The notes beneath the pieces are model-generated. The model saw only the letters and a program-made list of their open reading frames with translations, searched no databases and had not been told where the DNA came from. 33,835 bases of DNA from Trichomonas tenax. Lineage: Eukaryota > Parabasalia > Trichomonadida > Trichomonadidae. The position numbers and the translations under genes are program-made. The stretch is taken from the NCBI GenBank assembly GCA_023091735.1, contig JALKBU010000549.1:1-33835 (forward strand), given 5' to 3'. Shown piece by piece: positions 18,640-28,340 of the stretch (position 1 is its first letter; each line of letters starts with the position of its first letter).

Positions 18640-18890
18640 TATAGAAGGGTATTAAAAAATAAAAGAGGTGTCCAAAATAATTAGGGTCTGACAAAATTAA
18701 AAAGGAATTCAAAAATCTTGTGGGTTGGACAATTGCAAAAATAAACGGTCATCTTTTTGTGAGGCTTGAGAAGATTACATTTGTAAACTGTCACTTTTGG
18801 ACAAATTGCAAAAATAAAAGGGGGTGAAAAATCAAATGGGGTTAATATATTTTTAGGGTCGAGATAAATATAATAGGGGTGTGACTAACT
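18640..18890 (+). repeat. G-run repeats in the Sec23-like/UvrD divergent gap
   Basis: This 250-bp stretch has repeated A-rich/G-run motifs: AAATAAAAGAGG, ATTAGGGTC, AATTGCAAAAATAAA (twice, near 18731 and 18809), AAAGGGGG, AATGGGG, TTTAGGGTC and AATAGGGG. TGGACAATTGCAAAAATAAA and GGACAAATTGCAAAAATAAA are two copies of one unit. A GTCACTTTT motif lies at about 18789-18797. Confidence 0.5.
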
Positions 18891-18920
18891 TCCTCAGGGA
18901 ACTTCATCTTTGGTATAAAT

Positions 18921-21113
18921 ATGTCGCAAAGATATTTGGATGATCTCAATGAAGAGCAGAAAGCTGCTGTAACTGCTTCTATTGAGGATCCATTGTTCAT
19001 TTATGCTGGAGCTGGTTCGGGGAAGACGAGAACTTTGATTTGTCGAATCGCATATATGATTGATCAAGGAGTAAACCCTGAAAACATTCTATCAATGACA
19101 TTCACGAGAAAAGCAGCAGATGAAATTCGCGAAAGACTGAAAACATTTATTGGACCAAAAGCATCAAGCGTTACAACATCTACTTTCCACCAGTTTTGTC
19201 TTAACATGCTTAAGGCAAATCCATTCATCCTCGGTTTTGCAGGAAATGACCAAAGCTTTCACATCGCAGATAACTCAGAGCAGCGAAAAATCATTAAAAA
19301 TGCAGTTAGTGCACTAAGACAGAAAGATCCATCACGAAGAGACTTCTCTACACCAACATTTATTCGAGTTTATACAAATAAAATGTTAAATTTTGTTAAC
19401 AAAGCAAAAATGATGGGCAAGAAGTCACAAGATGTGTTCGGTGACTACCAGTTTGTCCTCAAATTCTACGAAGATACTCTTCACAAAAAGAGATTAATCG
19501 ATTTTACAGATTTCATAACTTATACACAAGAACTTCTCCTTAAACATCAAAGAATCGCGTTTGAATACCGCAAGCTTTACCAATATATTCTTATTGACGA
19601 ATTTCAAGATACTTCAGATATAAATTTTGCAATTTTGAAACTAATTTTACAACAATCGATGACAAGACAGCCACCAAATCGCCGAGTTACTGTTGTTGGA
19701 GATCCTCATCAAAGTATTTACAGCTTTAGAGGGGCAAATCCAGACAATATCAAACAATTTCTCGAACTTTTCCCAGATGCAACATCCATCACTCTGTCAA
19801 AGAACTACAGAAGTTGCGAGACAATCGTAAAGGCCTCACAAAGTATCATCAAATTTGATGGTAACGAAACAGACCTAATTTCGATGATTCCTGGAGGTTT
19901 GCCGATCAAGTTTATTTCGTCAGCAGATGCATATTCTGAAGCTGATGCAATATGCACAGAAATAGAGAAAATGGTATTTCCAGGATCACAAACACAATAC
20001 AGAGATATCTGCATCATGTTTAGAATGAAGAAAGTTGCAAGCGAATTGGAAATGGAACTATTCAGGAGAAATATCCCTTATTCCAACAAGAGAGGTATTT
20101 CATTCTTCATGAGAAATGAAGTCAAAGAGATTGTTTCCTATGCAAGATTGCTATTAGCTTTTGGAAGTCAAGAACCAGACCCGAATCAACTGCTTTCATC
20201 ATCATTTGAGACGATTTTGAATGTTCCTGATAGGCAAATAAGGGCAAGTGTTGGAGCTCAAGTTAGAGCAGACGCAGCGAAGAATAATGTTAATGTTTTG
20301 CAATACTTGGAAATGGTTTTTGCGGATAAAGTTAAAAGCGATCTTCCTAAAGCAACAATAAAGAAACTGAACGAATTTTATGGTGTCATTGCAAAGCTCC
20401 ACAGACAAATATTCCAAATCAATACATCTCTTCCTACTGACACAGTTTTGGAGACAATCATCGATGTCACAAAGATGGCGAATTTAGATGAAAAGGCAGA
20501 AGACAAGCAGCCAGAAGGTGACCTTGACGAATATTCTGAAGCTATTCAAGACATGATCAATGATAGAAACGAGACATTCCAGCTTTTACTCGAGGAAGCC
20601 AAAAGATTCCATATTAGACTTTTGGCTGCAAACGAAGGAACTCCTTTGAACTCGAACAAGTCTTTGCAGAAATTCATCGACTCTATAACATTAGAGACAT
20701 CATCATCAAACACAAAGAATGCAGTAACTCTTTCAACAATCCACCAGATGAAAGGTTTGGAGAGTCCAGTCTGCTTCATCATGAGACTCAACCAGAATGT
20801 TCTTCCTATGGCCGACAAGGATGCAGATGATAGTGGAATTGGTGATGGCTCTGTGTCCATTGCTGAAGAGAGGAGAATCTTGTATGTTGCAATGACGAGA
20901 GCAAGGCAGAGGCTGTTCCTAACATGCGCTTTGAGTGTAAGAGGAAAAGGATTAGAAGTATCCCAATTTTTACCAGAAATAGATACACAATATATGACCA
21001 GAGACATTGTACTGACTGACGATGAAAAGAGGGAAGTGCAGAAGATCATTCAGATGAATAATGATGATTCTGATACTGATTTTGATTTCAGTTTCTCTCA
21101 ATCTCAACAATAA
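18921..21113 (+). CDS. UvrD/Rep-type superfamily 1A DNA helicase
   Basis: The 730-residue protein shows the full motif set: Q motif LNEEQKAAV (9-17), Walker A AGAGSGKT (29-36), Ia MTFTRKAADEI, Ib STFHQFC, II IDEFQD (225-230), III VVGDPHQSIYSFRGA (258-272), IV NYRS (295-298), V LSTIHQMKGLE (604-614), and VI EERRILYVAMTRARQRL. It should be an ATP-driven 3'-5' single-strand translocase in DNA repair or recombination. The family is widespread in bacteria, with Srs2-type members in some eukaryotes. The compact bacterial-like size raises the possibility of lateral transfer, though the acidic Ser/Asp tail (DDSDTDFDFSFSQSQQ) and codon use look native. TCATCTTT 15 nt before the ATG could be an atypical Inr. 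Confidence 0.95.
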   Translation: MSQRYLDDLNEEQKAAVTASIEDPLFIYAGAGSGKTRTLICRIAYMIDQGVNPENILSMTFTRKAADEIRERLKTFIGPKASSVTTSTFHQFCLNMLKANPFILGFAGNDQSFHIADNSEQRKIIKNAVSALRQKDPSRRDFSTPTFIRVYTNKMLNFVNKAKMMGKKSQDVFGDYQFVLKFYEDTLHKKRLIDFTDFITYTQELLLKHQRIAFEYRKLYQYILIDEFQDTSDINFAILKLILQQSMTRQPPNRRVTVVGDPHQSIYSFRGANPDNIKQFLELFPDATSITLSKNYRSCETIVKASQSIIKFDGNETDLISMIPGGLPIKFISSADAYSEADAICTEIEKMVFPGSQTQYRDICIMFRMKKVASELEMELFRRNIPYSNKRGISFFMRNEVKEIVSYARLLLAFGSQEPDPNQLLSSSFETILNVPDRQIRASVGAQVRADAAKNNVNVLQYLEMVFADKVKSDLPKATIKKLNEFYGVIAKLHRQIFQINTSLPTDTVLETIIDVTKMANLDEKAEDKQPEGDLDEYSEAIQDMINDRNETFQLLLEEAKRFHIRLLAANEGTPLNSNKSLQKFIDSITLETSSSNTKNAVTLSTIHQMKGLESPVCFIMRLNQNVLPMADKDADDSGIGDGSVSIAEERRILYVAMTRARQRLFLTCALSVRGKGLEVSQFLPEIDTQYMTRDIVLTDDEKREVQKIIQMNNDDSDTDFDFSFSQSQQ

Positions 21114-21576
21114 TCTTTGTTTATCGAATAAAACCTGTTTATTATTTCTTTTGCTAAACCACTCCCTCATTATATGAACCATAAATCTGAACAAATCTGA
21201 AAAAAAAATTGATAAATGTTTTAATTCAACAATTCTATTGAATTTAAAGATAGTCTATGATACATGATCTAAAATCAAAATGTTTTATAAATTCGATTTT
21301 TTGAAATCCACATAAATCAAGACAAAAAATGTTAAATCTCAAAAGATTTTCATTAGTTTTGTGTTTTTGATGTAAAGAATGAAGTTAATCAGCTGGAGAG
21401 AAATGGTTTTCATGCTGAGAAATGAATTCAACAGATGTTCAAAGGCCTATTTTCAAAATATCTTCAATGGAAAACAGTTTTTTCAAAAATTTCAACTTTT
21501 TTACTTAGATTCGAGAGCTGTGCATAAAACTACGTCCAAATTAAACGAAATCCGATGCTCAAAAAACTGACAAAAA
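21114..21576. other. Intergenic DNA upstream of the Ser/Asp-rich gene
   Basis: No real gene is supported. A 63-codon ATG frame at 21379-21570 is in the same phase as the next gene and ends in TGA six bases before its ATG. Its product has no recognisable features, and I treat it as chance. A near-Inr TCAAAA lies at 21559. Confidence 0.45.
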
Positions 21577-23331
21577 ATGAATTCATCATCAGATGAAGAG
21601 ATTTTGAACAAAGGCCGCAATAAGTTGATGATGGACAGCAGCGACTCAGACCAAAAGCCGGCGTTCAAAGCAAAGAAAAAAGTTATTTCGAGCGACTCTG
21701 ATGATATTCCGATTCCAAAGCGCAAGAAATTCTCTGATTCGGATGACGACATCAGGATTAAGCCGAAGCTGACACAGTTAGGCTCTGATGACGAAAAAAT
21801 CGAAGAAATAAAGCGCCCAGACGTTTCAGACTCAGATTCTGTAGATGTAACTTCGATAAGAAAGAAGGCCCCAGTACTTAGCTCCGAAGATGACGATTTA
21901 CCGCCAAAGAAGAAGATTATCGCATCAGTTTCTGATGATGATTTACTTCCAAAACAAAACACAACGAAAAGCCCACCAAAACCATCATTCGAGAGTTCTG
22001 ATGATGACATACCAGTACCAAAGAAGAAAATACTCGATTCTGATGATATTCCTCCTCAGAAACCAGCTGTTAAAAAGCCATCATTCGATAGCTCGTCCGA
22101 TGATATGCCGGCTCCTCCTAAGAAGAAATCCATCCTCGAATCATCTGATGATGAATTGCCGCCTAAGAAGAAATTGATCGTAGACAGCTCATCTGACGAT
22201 GACATTAAGTTGCCGCCGAAGCCAGCTGCCAAGGAGGAAGTGAAGGCTCCAACAAATCTTTCCTCTGATGGCGAAATCGGGCTTCCACCTAAGAAGACCC
22301 TTGAGTCATCTTCAGACGAAGAGAAAGAAGTCGAGGATAAGAAGAAGATTTCATTGGAGTCTTCCTCTGACGACGAAAACAACAAGAAGTCAGATGCTTC
22401 ATCATCTGACCACGAAGAAGCAAAGAAGCGCCCAGTTAAAGAGTCTTCTTCTGCGGATTCCCTTGAAGAAGCCAAGAAATCATCACTAGCTAAGTCTAAG
22501 GCTTCTAATTTGGTTCAGAAAGCACTTAGCGACTCATCTGACGATGAAGCTGAGACAAAGAAGTCGGAATCTAAATCGACAAAGAAAGACCAGAAATCAG
22601 AAACCAAATCGAAGAAGGGATCTCCTCAAAAGACAAGGGAACTCGAAAACGACGAAGTCGCTGAGAAACCAAGCAAGACAAAGAAATCAAAGGGCAAGAA
22701 GGATTTCATCGATGTAGACGATGAAGAGGATCTTGCTGACAACGAAGAGGAGGATGAGGCTGAGAAGAAGGGCAGAAAACAACGAATTCACAAGTTTCAC
22801 GTTAGAAAGCACAGGAAACGGGAAGAAGAGTATTCAAGCGGCGATTCTGATGATAACGGATCATCCAAGAGAGTTATTAGAGCATTCAAAAACACAAATA
22901 AGAAAGAAATTCAGAAAGTTAAACAAGAGTCTCACAAAGCGAACAAGACCATGCGAAATCTGGGCATGGACCCAGAAGAGTTCGATCGCAAGATTAAATA
23001 CGCGATGATGATCAAATCTAATTTAGAATTAATTGCCCTTGCTGAGAAACAGCTTTCTTCTTCGAAGAAGGCGATCGACTCAGGTACAAAGCTTCGTATT
23101 AGCCTCACCTTAAAGGAATTAGAAACAACCATGAATCCACCTCAAGAAAATCAAGAAGAAAACAAGGAAGAGGACGAAGAAACACCAAAAGAAGAGGCTC
23201 CGCAGCCAGTAGATGAGGAGCCACAGAAGACAGCTCCTCTGAAATCCCCGAGAAACGGAAAAAGTGGTATCATCCAGCGTGTCAAGCAGGAGGTCAAGCG
23301 AACATCGACCACTAAGGCCAAAAAGAAATAA
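21577..23331 (+). CDS. Ser/Asp- and Lys-rich phosphoprotein, probably nuclear
   Basis: The 584-residue protein is mostly low complexity. Residues 1-300 contain about a dozen imperfect units of an acidic serine cluster (SSDDD, ideal casein kinase 2 sites) followed by a Pro/Lys patch (LPPKKK). A Lys/Ser/Glu-rich middle follows (about 300-410). Residues about 410-520 are different: helical, with KEIQKVKQESHKANKTMRNLGMD and then MIKSNLELIALAEKQL, likely a folded or coiled-coil segment. The alternation of acidic Ser clusters and Lys patches is like that of Nopp140/SRP40 nucleolar proteins and some histone chaperones, so nuclear chaperone or scaffold is the best guess. No specific family can be named. 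The start follows TCAAAA and is the first ATG. Confidence 0.75.
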   Translation: MNSSSDEEILNKGRNKLMMDSSDSDQKPAFKAKKKVISSDSDDIPIPKRKKFSDSDDDIRIKPKLTQLGSDDEKIEEIKRPDVSDSDSVDVTSIRKKAPVLSSEDDDLPPKKKIIASVSDDDLLPKQNTTKSPPKPSFESSDDDIPVPKKKILDSDDIPPQKPAVKKPSFDSSSDDMPAPPKKKSILESSDDELPPKKKLIVDSSSDDDIKLPPKPAAKEEVKAPTNLSSDGEIGLPPKKTLESSSDEEKEVEDKKKISLESSSDDENNKKSDASSSDHEEAKKRPVKESSSADSLEEAKKSSLAKSKASNLVQKALSDSSDDEAETKKSESKSTKKDQKSETKSKKGSPQKTRELENDEVAEKPSKTKKSKGKKDFIDVDDEEDLADNEEEDEAEKKGRKQRIHKFHVRKHRKREEEYSSGDSDDNGSSKRVIRAFKNTNKKEIQKVKQESHKANKTMRNLGMDPEEFDRKIKYAMMIKSNLELIALAEKQLSSSKKAIDSGTKLRISLTLKELETTMNPPQENQEENKEEDEETPKEEAPQPVDEEPQKTAPLKSPRNGKSGIIQRVKQEVKRTSTTKAKKK

Positions 23332-24337
23332 ATTCTAAAAAAATGAAGTGTTTTATGAAAACTAAAGCTGGGCTCACGAAAATTAACGTACGAAAAAATT
23401 ATTTTCGCTTGAAGACATATTAATATCATCACTGTAAAAGCTTATTCGAAATCTATCGGCCAATTTTTATATAAACGGAAAAAAAATCTCTGTTTTAGCT
23501 TAAAACTCTATTTTTAGCCTTTTGACTGTGATTAATGCAATACAAACACCGGAGACTGGCCATATTTTAGATGTGTACATATAAAACAGCTAAAAATAGA
23601 GTTTGGATCGAAATATCATGTAATTTATTTCAAGAAATGCTTTTTGTTATAAAATCATTAGCGAATATCATCTGCAAGAGCTATGGAAACCAAATATTTC
23701 ATTATCCTTGTAAAATAGCATATAGGAAAAGATATCAATAGTTTATTCCAATAACAAAATAGCAATACGTAATAAATAACCTAAAGGGCTTGATATCTAT
23801 TGCATGCAGAATGCAAACAGTTGTAATGCTGTCGCTGTAAGTGAAAGAATGATGAGTTTATTTTTGCAACTCGAAATGAGCCGATAGATTCTTGATGATA
23901 TTTATGTGTACTCATTATTAGGAAGAAATCGATCTGAGGGACCAGGCAGCAAGTCGGAAATATGATTTTATGAAATCATTGGTATATTGATTTGCAGGTT
24001 TTAGAGAAATAAGACGAAAAACTGCGACAAAAGCGCATGCAGTGATAATAGAATCGTTACTTGTAAGATTTGAAGGTATTTGAAATAAAATGTGAATTTC
24101 GAGTTACTGGACGATAATAACCAGCTGTGGTAATAAGATAAACTGTAGTTAAACATTTACATAAAGAGATTCACCTATCATCTTTATTCTATGCATACTG
24201 TGTTTTGGGAATAAGTAACTCTTTTATCTCCGTAAATTAATAGAACGATAGAAAATGTACGTTAAATTTCGTGATAACGGCTTTTTCAATTTTTTGATGA
24301 CAAACGTACATGTTCTGAAAATTTGATTTTTAAAACA
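23332..24337. other. Intergenic DNA with a perfect inverted repeat
   Basis: No gene was seen in this 1-kb gap. It contains 16-bp perfect inverted repeats (23503-23518 and 23589-23604) described separately. The rest is AT-rich with no coding signal. Confidence 0.45.
23503..23604. repeat. 102-bp element bounded by 16-bp inverted repeats
   Basis: AAACTCTATTTTTAGC at 23503-23518 is the exact reverse complement of 23589-23604. About 70 bases lie between. No TA flanks both ends, so mariner origin is not shown. It may be a tiny MITE-like insertion or a transcribed stem-loop. Confidence 0.65.
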
Positions 24338-24754
24338 ATGTTACGCGACACTGGCACATTCGACATACCTAAGCTGAGGCTGAACATGCCTCACAGACTG
24401 AACACGAACAGATCTAACGTTCAGAAGGCTGAGCCGAGATCGCCGCTAAGGATTACAGCACAGAAGAGGAACGCGCAGAGCTCAAAGAAGCTGAGAATGA
24501 TGATGCCGATGGAGGATGGCGAATTGCTATCGAAATCTACATTCAAAGAAGTCAAACCAAGAAGAAGATCTCAAGATGAGAATTCTTGTAATGAAAATAC
24601 GATAGAGAACACAGAGATAGTAGAGATAGTCAAAAAGCAAGAGAATCATAGACCAAAGTCTCCAATACAAGTTCGCTCATCTCGAACAAGGAGAAATGCT
24701 TTTGTAGAGTCAAGTGACCCAATTCCAGAAGGCCCAATCTTCCAGTTCTTATGA
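24338..24754 (+). CDS. Unknown basic, Ser/Arg-rich protein
   Basis: The 138-residue protein is not recognised. It is strongly basic in its first half (LRLNMPHRLNTNRS, RSPLRITAQKR, KEVKPRRRS), has a short acidic Asn/Glu stretch (about 80-100), a second basic patch with SP and RSSRTRR motifs, and ends in the hydrophobic EGPIFQFL. It is predicted to be mainly disordered and possibly nuclear. Base composition is clearly coding-like compared with the AT-rich flanks. I start it at the first ATG (24338), since the longer frame would begin at TTG. It is convergent with the tail-anchored gene, whose stop is 251 bp away. Confidence 0.6.
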   Translation: MLRDTGTFDIPKLRLNMPHRLNTNRSNVQKAEPRSPLRITAQKRNAQSSKKLRMMMPMEDGELLSKSTFKEVKPRRRSQDENSCNENTIENTEIVEIVKKQENHRPKSPIQVRSSRTRRNAFVESSDPIPEGPIFQFL

Positions 24755-25004
24755 ATAGTGGATTATTACCATGAATTAATAAAATATACAAATTTTCGGA
24801 TTACTGTTTATTTTATCACAGGCCGTATTTTTGAAACTCACTACACACAGGTATATATAGATATACATCAGCAAATGATGCTTACGCTTGTGTTTCTGTG
24901 TCAAATTGTATTGACCAACAGATCTTCAAGTAATAACGTGATTTCCAATATCTGTTTATTGACTATTAGATGAACATAACGCATAAACAAGTTAGACATA
25001 GTAA
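24755..25004. other. Convergent intergenic spacer
   Basis: This lies between two converging genes. It is AT-rich, with an ATATAGATATACAT stretch near 24853, and nothing else was recognised. Confidence 0.4.
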
Positions 25005-25790
25005 TTACTTCTTCTGATCCTTCTTGAAGAATAATTTGAAGTAGTAAATGATTAAGACGAACAACAATATCCAGTTGCAATCGTATGCACCCGTGACTTT
25101 CTCCACTGGGTACTTCTCCTCTTCAACCTTTGGTTCTGTCTTTTCTTCATTCTTTATTGAGTTCTCCTTCTTTAATTCAACAGCAGCTTTCTCTTTCTTG
25201 ATTTCTGCGGCCTTCTTTTCAGCTTCCTTTTGCGCGGCTGCCTTCTTCTCATGTTTGTTAGTCTCTTCCATCTTTCCTTCGTCGAATTCTAAGTTGATAT
25301 CGCGTGTTTTCACTTCACCTTCAAGCTCTTGGTGCTTTTCAGCGCCAACAGGCTTGAAATTATCAAAGGAACCGCGCGGTTTGTAGTTGTTTGCCTTTTC
25401 GATTGCTTTTTCGCTTAAACCGACACCTCCAGCTTGATATTTGAGCTCTGTGGACTCAGTGTGGATTATCCTTGTGTGGTCCATTTTTTCTTCGTGCGTG
25501 CTGACAGAGAGAACGGGCTTCAATTGTTCTTCGCTTGGTACAACGTATTTATCTGGAATCTGCTCCTTCGTAGCTTTGACTTGAGCTGTTTTGTCCTGCA
25601 AGTGCTGCAAGAGTTTGAGCTGCTGGTCGACTTTGCTTGGGTCTTCGCCCATGTATTCGACTTTTGTCTCTTTCGCGCGATATTTTTCTTGCTCGACTAT
25701 GTCAACGACTTCGTGGTTGAGACTGAGCTTTTCCCACGCGGCCTTATCGTTCTTGGACACTTCCACTTGGTTGTTTTCCTTCTCTGTCAT
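25005..25790 (-). CDS. Tail-anchored Lys/Glu-rich coiled-coil protein
   Basis: The 261-residue protein has no N-terminal signal. A long charged region rich in Lys, Glu and Ala (about 165-225, for example EKKAAAQKEAEKKAAEIKKE) is likely coiled coil. It ends with one transmembrane helix (about 238-255, CNWILLFVLIIYYFKLFF) and a six-residue basic tail KKDQKK. This is the build of a tail-anchored membrane protein facing the cytosol, inserted in the ER or in the hydrogenosome outer membrane. The basic tail fits either, and the lysines could act in ER retrieval. No family is recognised. The start is the ATG at 25790; extension upstream needs TTG. A CCACTTTCATA Inr-like sequence lies about 15-25 nt upstream. 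Confidence 0.75.
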   Translation of the reverse strand: MTEKENNQVEVSKNDKAAWEKLSLNHEVVDIVEQEKYRAKETKVEYMGEDPSKVDQQLKLLQHLQDKTAQVKATKEQIPDKYVVPSEEQLKPVLSVSTHEEKMDHTRIIHTESTELKYQAGGVGLSEKAIEKANNYKPRGSFDNFKPVGAEKHQELEGEVKTRDINLEFDEGKMEETNKHEKKAAAQKEAEKKAAEIKKEKAAVELKKENSIKNEEKTEPKVEEEKYPVEKVTGAYDCNWILLFVLIIYYFKLFFKKDQKK

Positions 25791-25977
25791 ATATTTTTTC
25801 TTTATATGAAAGTGGCACTTTTCCAAAAAATTACATATTTGGAGTCAAAAATAATCTCAAATTCCTCATCTATACAACTACTAATTTCTAAATAACGCAA
25901 AATTAGCCCTCTATCGATTTATTTTTTTTCATTTGATGAATAAATTGACGTTAATATGCGATTCGTCCTAACACTCG

Positions 25978-26178
25978 ATGAACCTCCACACGGGCAATGA
26001 ATTCCCCAATAGAATCACTCATTGTTCGAAATGTCCGAATCTGTTGCTAATAATATACTTTTTTTACGATTTCAGTTCCAAATATGTTCTTGCCTGGACC
26101 CCACAGACTCATTCTGCTTGGAAGAATTGCGTTTTTGCAGATAATTACCTTATCTCAAGCTGTCCTCAGATAAGATGA
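25978..26178 (+). CDS. Possible small unknown protein (66 aa)
   Basis: The ATG frame encodes MNLHTGNEFPNRITHCSKCP..., with a hydrophobic patch (LLLIIYFFYDF) and several Cys and Trp (LAWTPQTHSAWKNCVF). It ends in TGA. Its base composition is closer to that of the genes than to the AT-rich flanks, and it is divergent from the tail-anchored gene with 187 bp between. No family is recognised and no clear Inr precedes it. A second short ATG frame starts at about 26031, 11 nt after TCATTG. It could be a relic of a larger gene. Confidence 0.25.
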   Translation: MNLHTGNEFPNRITHCSKCPNLLLIIYFFYDFSSKYVLAWTPQTHSAWKNCVFADNYLISSCPQIR

Positions 26179-26375
26179 GAACATTGCTCACAAAGAGTTG
26201 AAGAACCGAAGTAAAGTTGTAAAACGAAAAAAAGCTTCGGGTATTATACAACAAATAAAAATAGAGGTACTTTGAAAGATTCTCATTGTTTCACTAAATT
26301 CCATGAACAATTTAAATAAATTCAAAGACAACGCAATAATTATATGATAAATCAAAGTGACAATACAATATATTT

Positions 26376-27092
26376 CTAGAATGTTATGCGAGATGACGAG
26401 TCTATATTATCCAGATTGAAAGTAGAAGGAGTGGCAGCACCAATGCACCTTCTCTGATTAGCAGTCATCTGGGAACGAAATGCTCTGGACTTTGGACGAA
26501 TCAAGGAGTTGACGCCGACATTCGAATTGAATTCGAAGTCAGAGCCGTCCTCATTGAGGAGTCCGCAGGCTTCTATGAAGAATGTTTTAAATTGGAAACC
26601 TTTTGGAAAATCTTTGTAAACTTGTGTAAGTGCGTAGAAGAAACAGATTTCGATGTTCTCATATGCCATTTTGTTAATGCCAGAATTCGCTATAATCTCT
26701 CTAATGAGGTTAAAAATCATAGCGACACATTTTCTAGAGACAGTTGGAAGATGCTGTAAAACATCGATTGTGGCTGTTAAAGATTCATCTTGGCAAAATT
26801 TGGCTACAATTTGCGGGTTGATAAGTGGAGCAGGCAAATCCTTAACCCATAATTTGAGGAAAGCAGCTACATCAAAAGGCGTTGAATCCTCAGGGATCGA
26901 AGGTATATGCTGAGAAAGGCTTTCGTTTATCTTTTTAATCTGTGATTTGCTTCCATTAACTCGAAACAGTCCTTCGCTATTTAGATTTCGCTGGATAAAG
27001 TCTATAACGAGCGGCAAGAACTGCGGGACACCATTCTGATTCAGCGGCAAATACTCCAAGTCAACTTGTAGTGTTGTCCGATGAAATCTCAT
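26376..27092 (-). CDS. RhoGAP-domain protein
   Basis: The 238-residue protein is essentially a RhoGAP domain (about residues 20-195). The arginine finger is Arg44 in GLFRVNGS. The matching KLWVKDLPAPLI (80-91) carries the conserved Lys80 and Lys84, and the later helix with NKMAYENIEICF (140-151) supplies the conserved Asn. It should speed GTP hydrolysis by Rho/Rac-type GTPases and so act on actin, adhesion or endocytosis. The tail (196-238) is basic and Ser-rich, without a further domain. The start at ATG 27092 is the first Met. No canonical Inr precedes it. Confidence 0.9.
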   Translation of the reverse strand: MRFHRTTLQVDLEYLPLNQNGVPQFLPLVIDFIQRNLNSEGLFRVNGSKSQIKKINESLSQHIPSIPEDSTPFDVAAFLKLWVKDLPAPLINPQIVAKFCQDESLTATIDVLQHLPTVSRKCVAMIFNLIREIIANSGINKMAYENIEICFFYALTQVYKDFPKGFQFKTFFIEACGLLNEDGSDFEFNSNVGVNSLIRPKSRAFRSQMTANQRRCIGAATPSTFNLDNIDSSSRITF

Positions 27093-28340
27093 GATAGGTT
27101 TAATTTTTTGTTTGTAAAATTCCGTTTTAAATTGATAATTGAAAATTTCTGTGGAGAGATTTTTCCAATTTTCATTGATAGTATATAGGAATGCTCAAAT
27201 ATCCATTGTTCTGTAATTTTTTTTGACATCGATTGAATAAATATAGTCATTCATACAGCGATTAGTCGAGAAAACCAAAAAACAAAAACTCCGTACGTTT
27301 GTGTAAATTATTGAAAAAATAATATTATCAAATCTTCAAATTACGTAACAGTACTAATAAATTCATCATATCAAGGATAATTTCAAAATTGGCCTTTTGT
27401 GTAGACTTTTCAATTATATACACTCGTGATTCGTGACAAATTTGTTGTTTTTCACCCCACGCGTGTGTTGAGGATATAATGAGAGGCAAAATTTGCTTTG
27501 AATCAAACTTTTCATTTCAGAGTTTCATAAAATTTTAATTATTAATTTTCCATTAGCAAGCATTACCGATGACGATAACCCTACAATTTTTTTTGGAAAA
27601 TTATTTATTATTATTCTGTTCTGGGTGATGGATGATCAAATGGTTAAATTTAGCGGCTCCACAATCAAATAAACAAGAAGATTTAGACAGAAAATGGGAT
27701 TTGATGTATTCTAATGAAATTTTGCTATCTAATGAATGAACAAAGCACCACAATTAGTTTAGCATTCCACAAGACTACATGCACTATGTGTGAGGCCTGT
27801 GAAGCGAATGCGTTTGTGTTTACAGACTTCCAATTAGCATTCTACTCAAATCACCATAATTCACCAGCATAACAGATAATTTCTCTAATTACGGAGCTTG
27901 TGGAGTAATATAGTCCCTCATAACCATCTAATTCTTTCATCAAATTTTGATCAAGTTTATTATTCATATATTTGGGTGTTTCTTTTTAAGCCATACTGCA
28001 ATTATCAAAGTGTAATTAAATGCGCATAATTTGAACGAATAGTTTTTAATTCAGTTTTTCAGCATTTTCTTGGTGGCATGGCTCTAAGGCAGCATAATAA
28101 CCGATATAACAAGTGATACAGACCTCGACCGATACAAAAAAACAAAACCCATAAATTTTTAAGTATTTATCTCTGTAATGATACAAACAAATTATTGAAC
28201 GTTTGTCCTTATCAAAAAAACAGAGAGAACCTTATGGCACACAAAAAATTGTGAATAGTTACATCCTATAGGCAGAGAAACTAAAACAAATCAGAAAACT
28301 TTAATCGAGAAATCAATTTTTTTTAATTGTTGAATATTTC
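27093..28340. other. Intergenic DNA, with possible N-terminal relics of the protease pseudogene
   Basis: No intact gene. Coding-like patches occur at 27649-27735 (QSNKQEDLDRKWDLMYSNEI) and 27714-27872, a 52-codon ATG frame containing HKTTCTMCEACEANAF. The second could be a decayed subtilase His region (family pattern HGT.CAGE.A), but this is a weak alignment by eye. The rest is AT-rich. Confidence 0.3.

Noticed and set aside
21379..21570. 63-residue ATG frame just upstream of and in phase with the Ser/Asp-rich gene.
   Set aside because: No recognisable features, AT-driven composition, and it ends in TGA before the real ATG.
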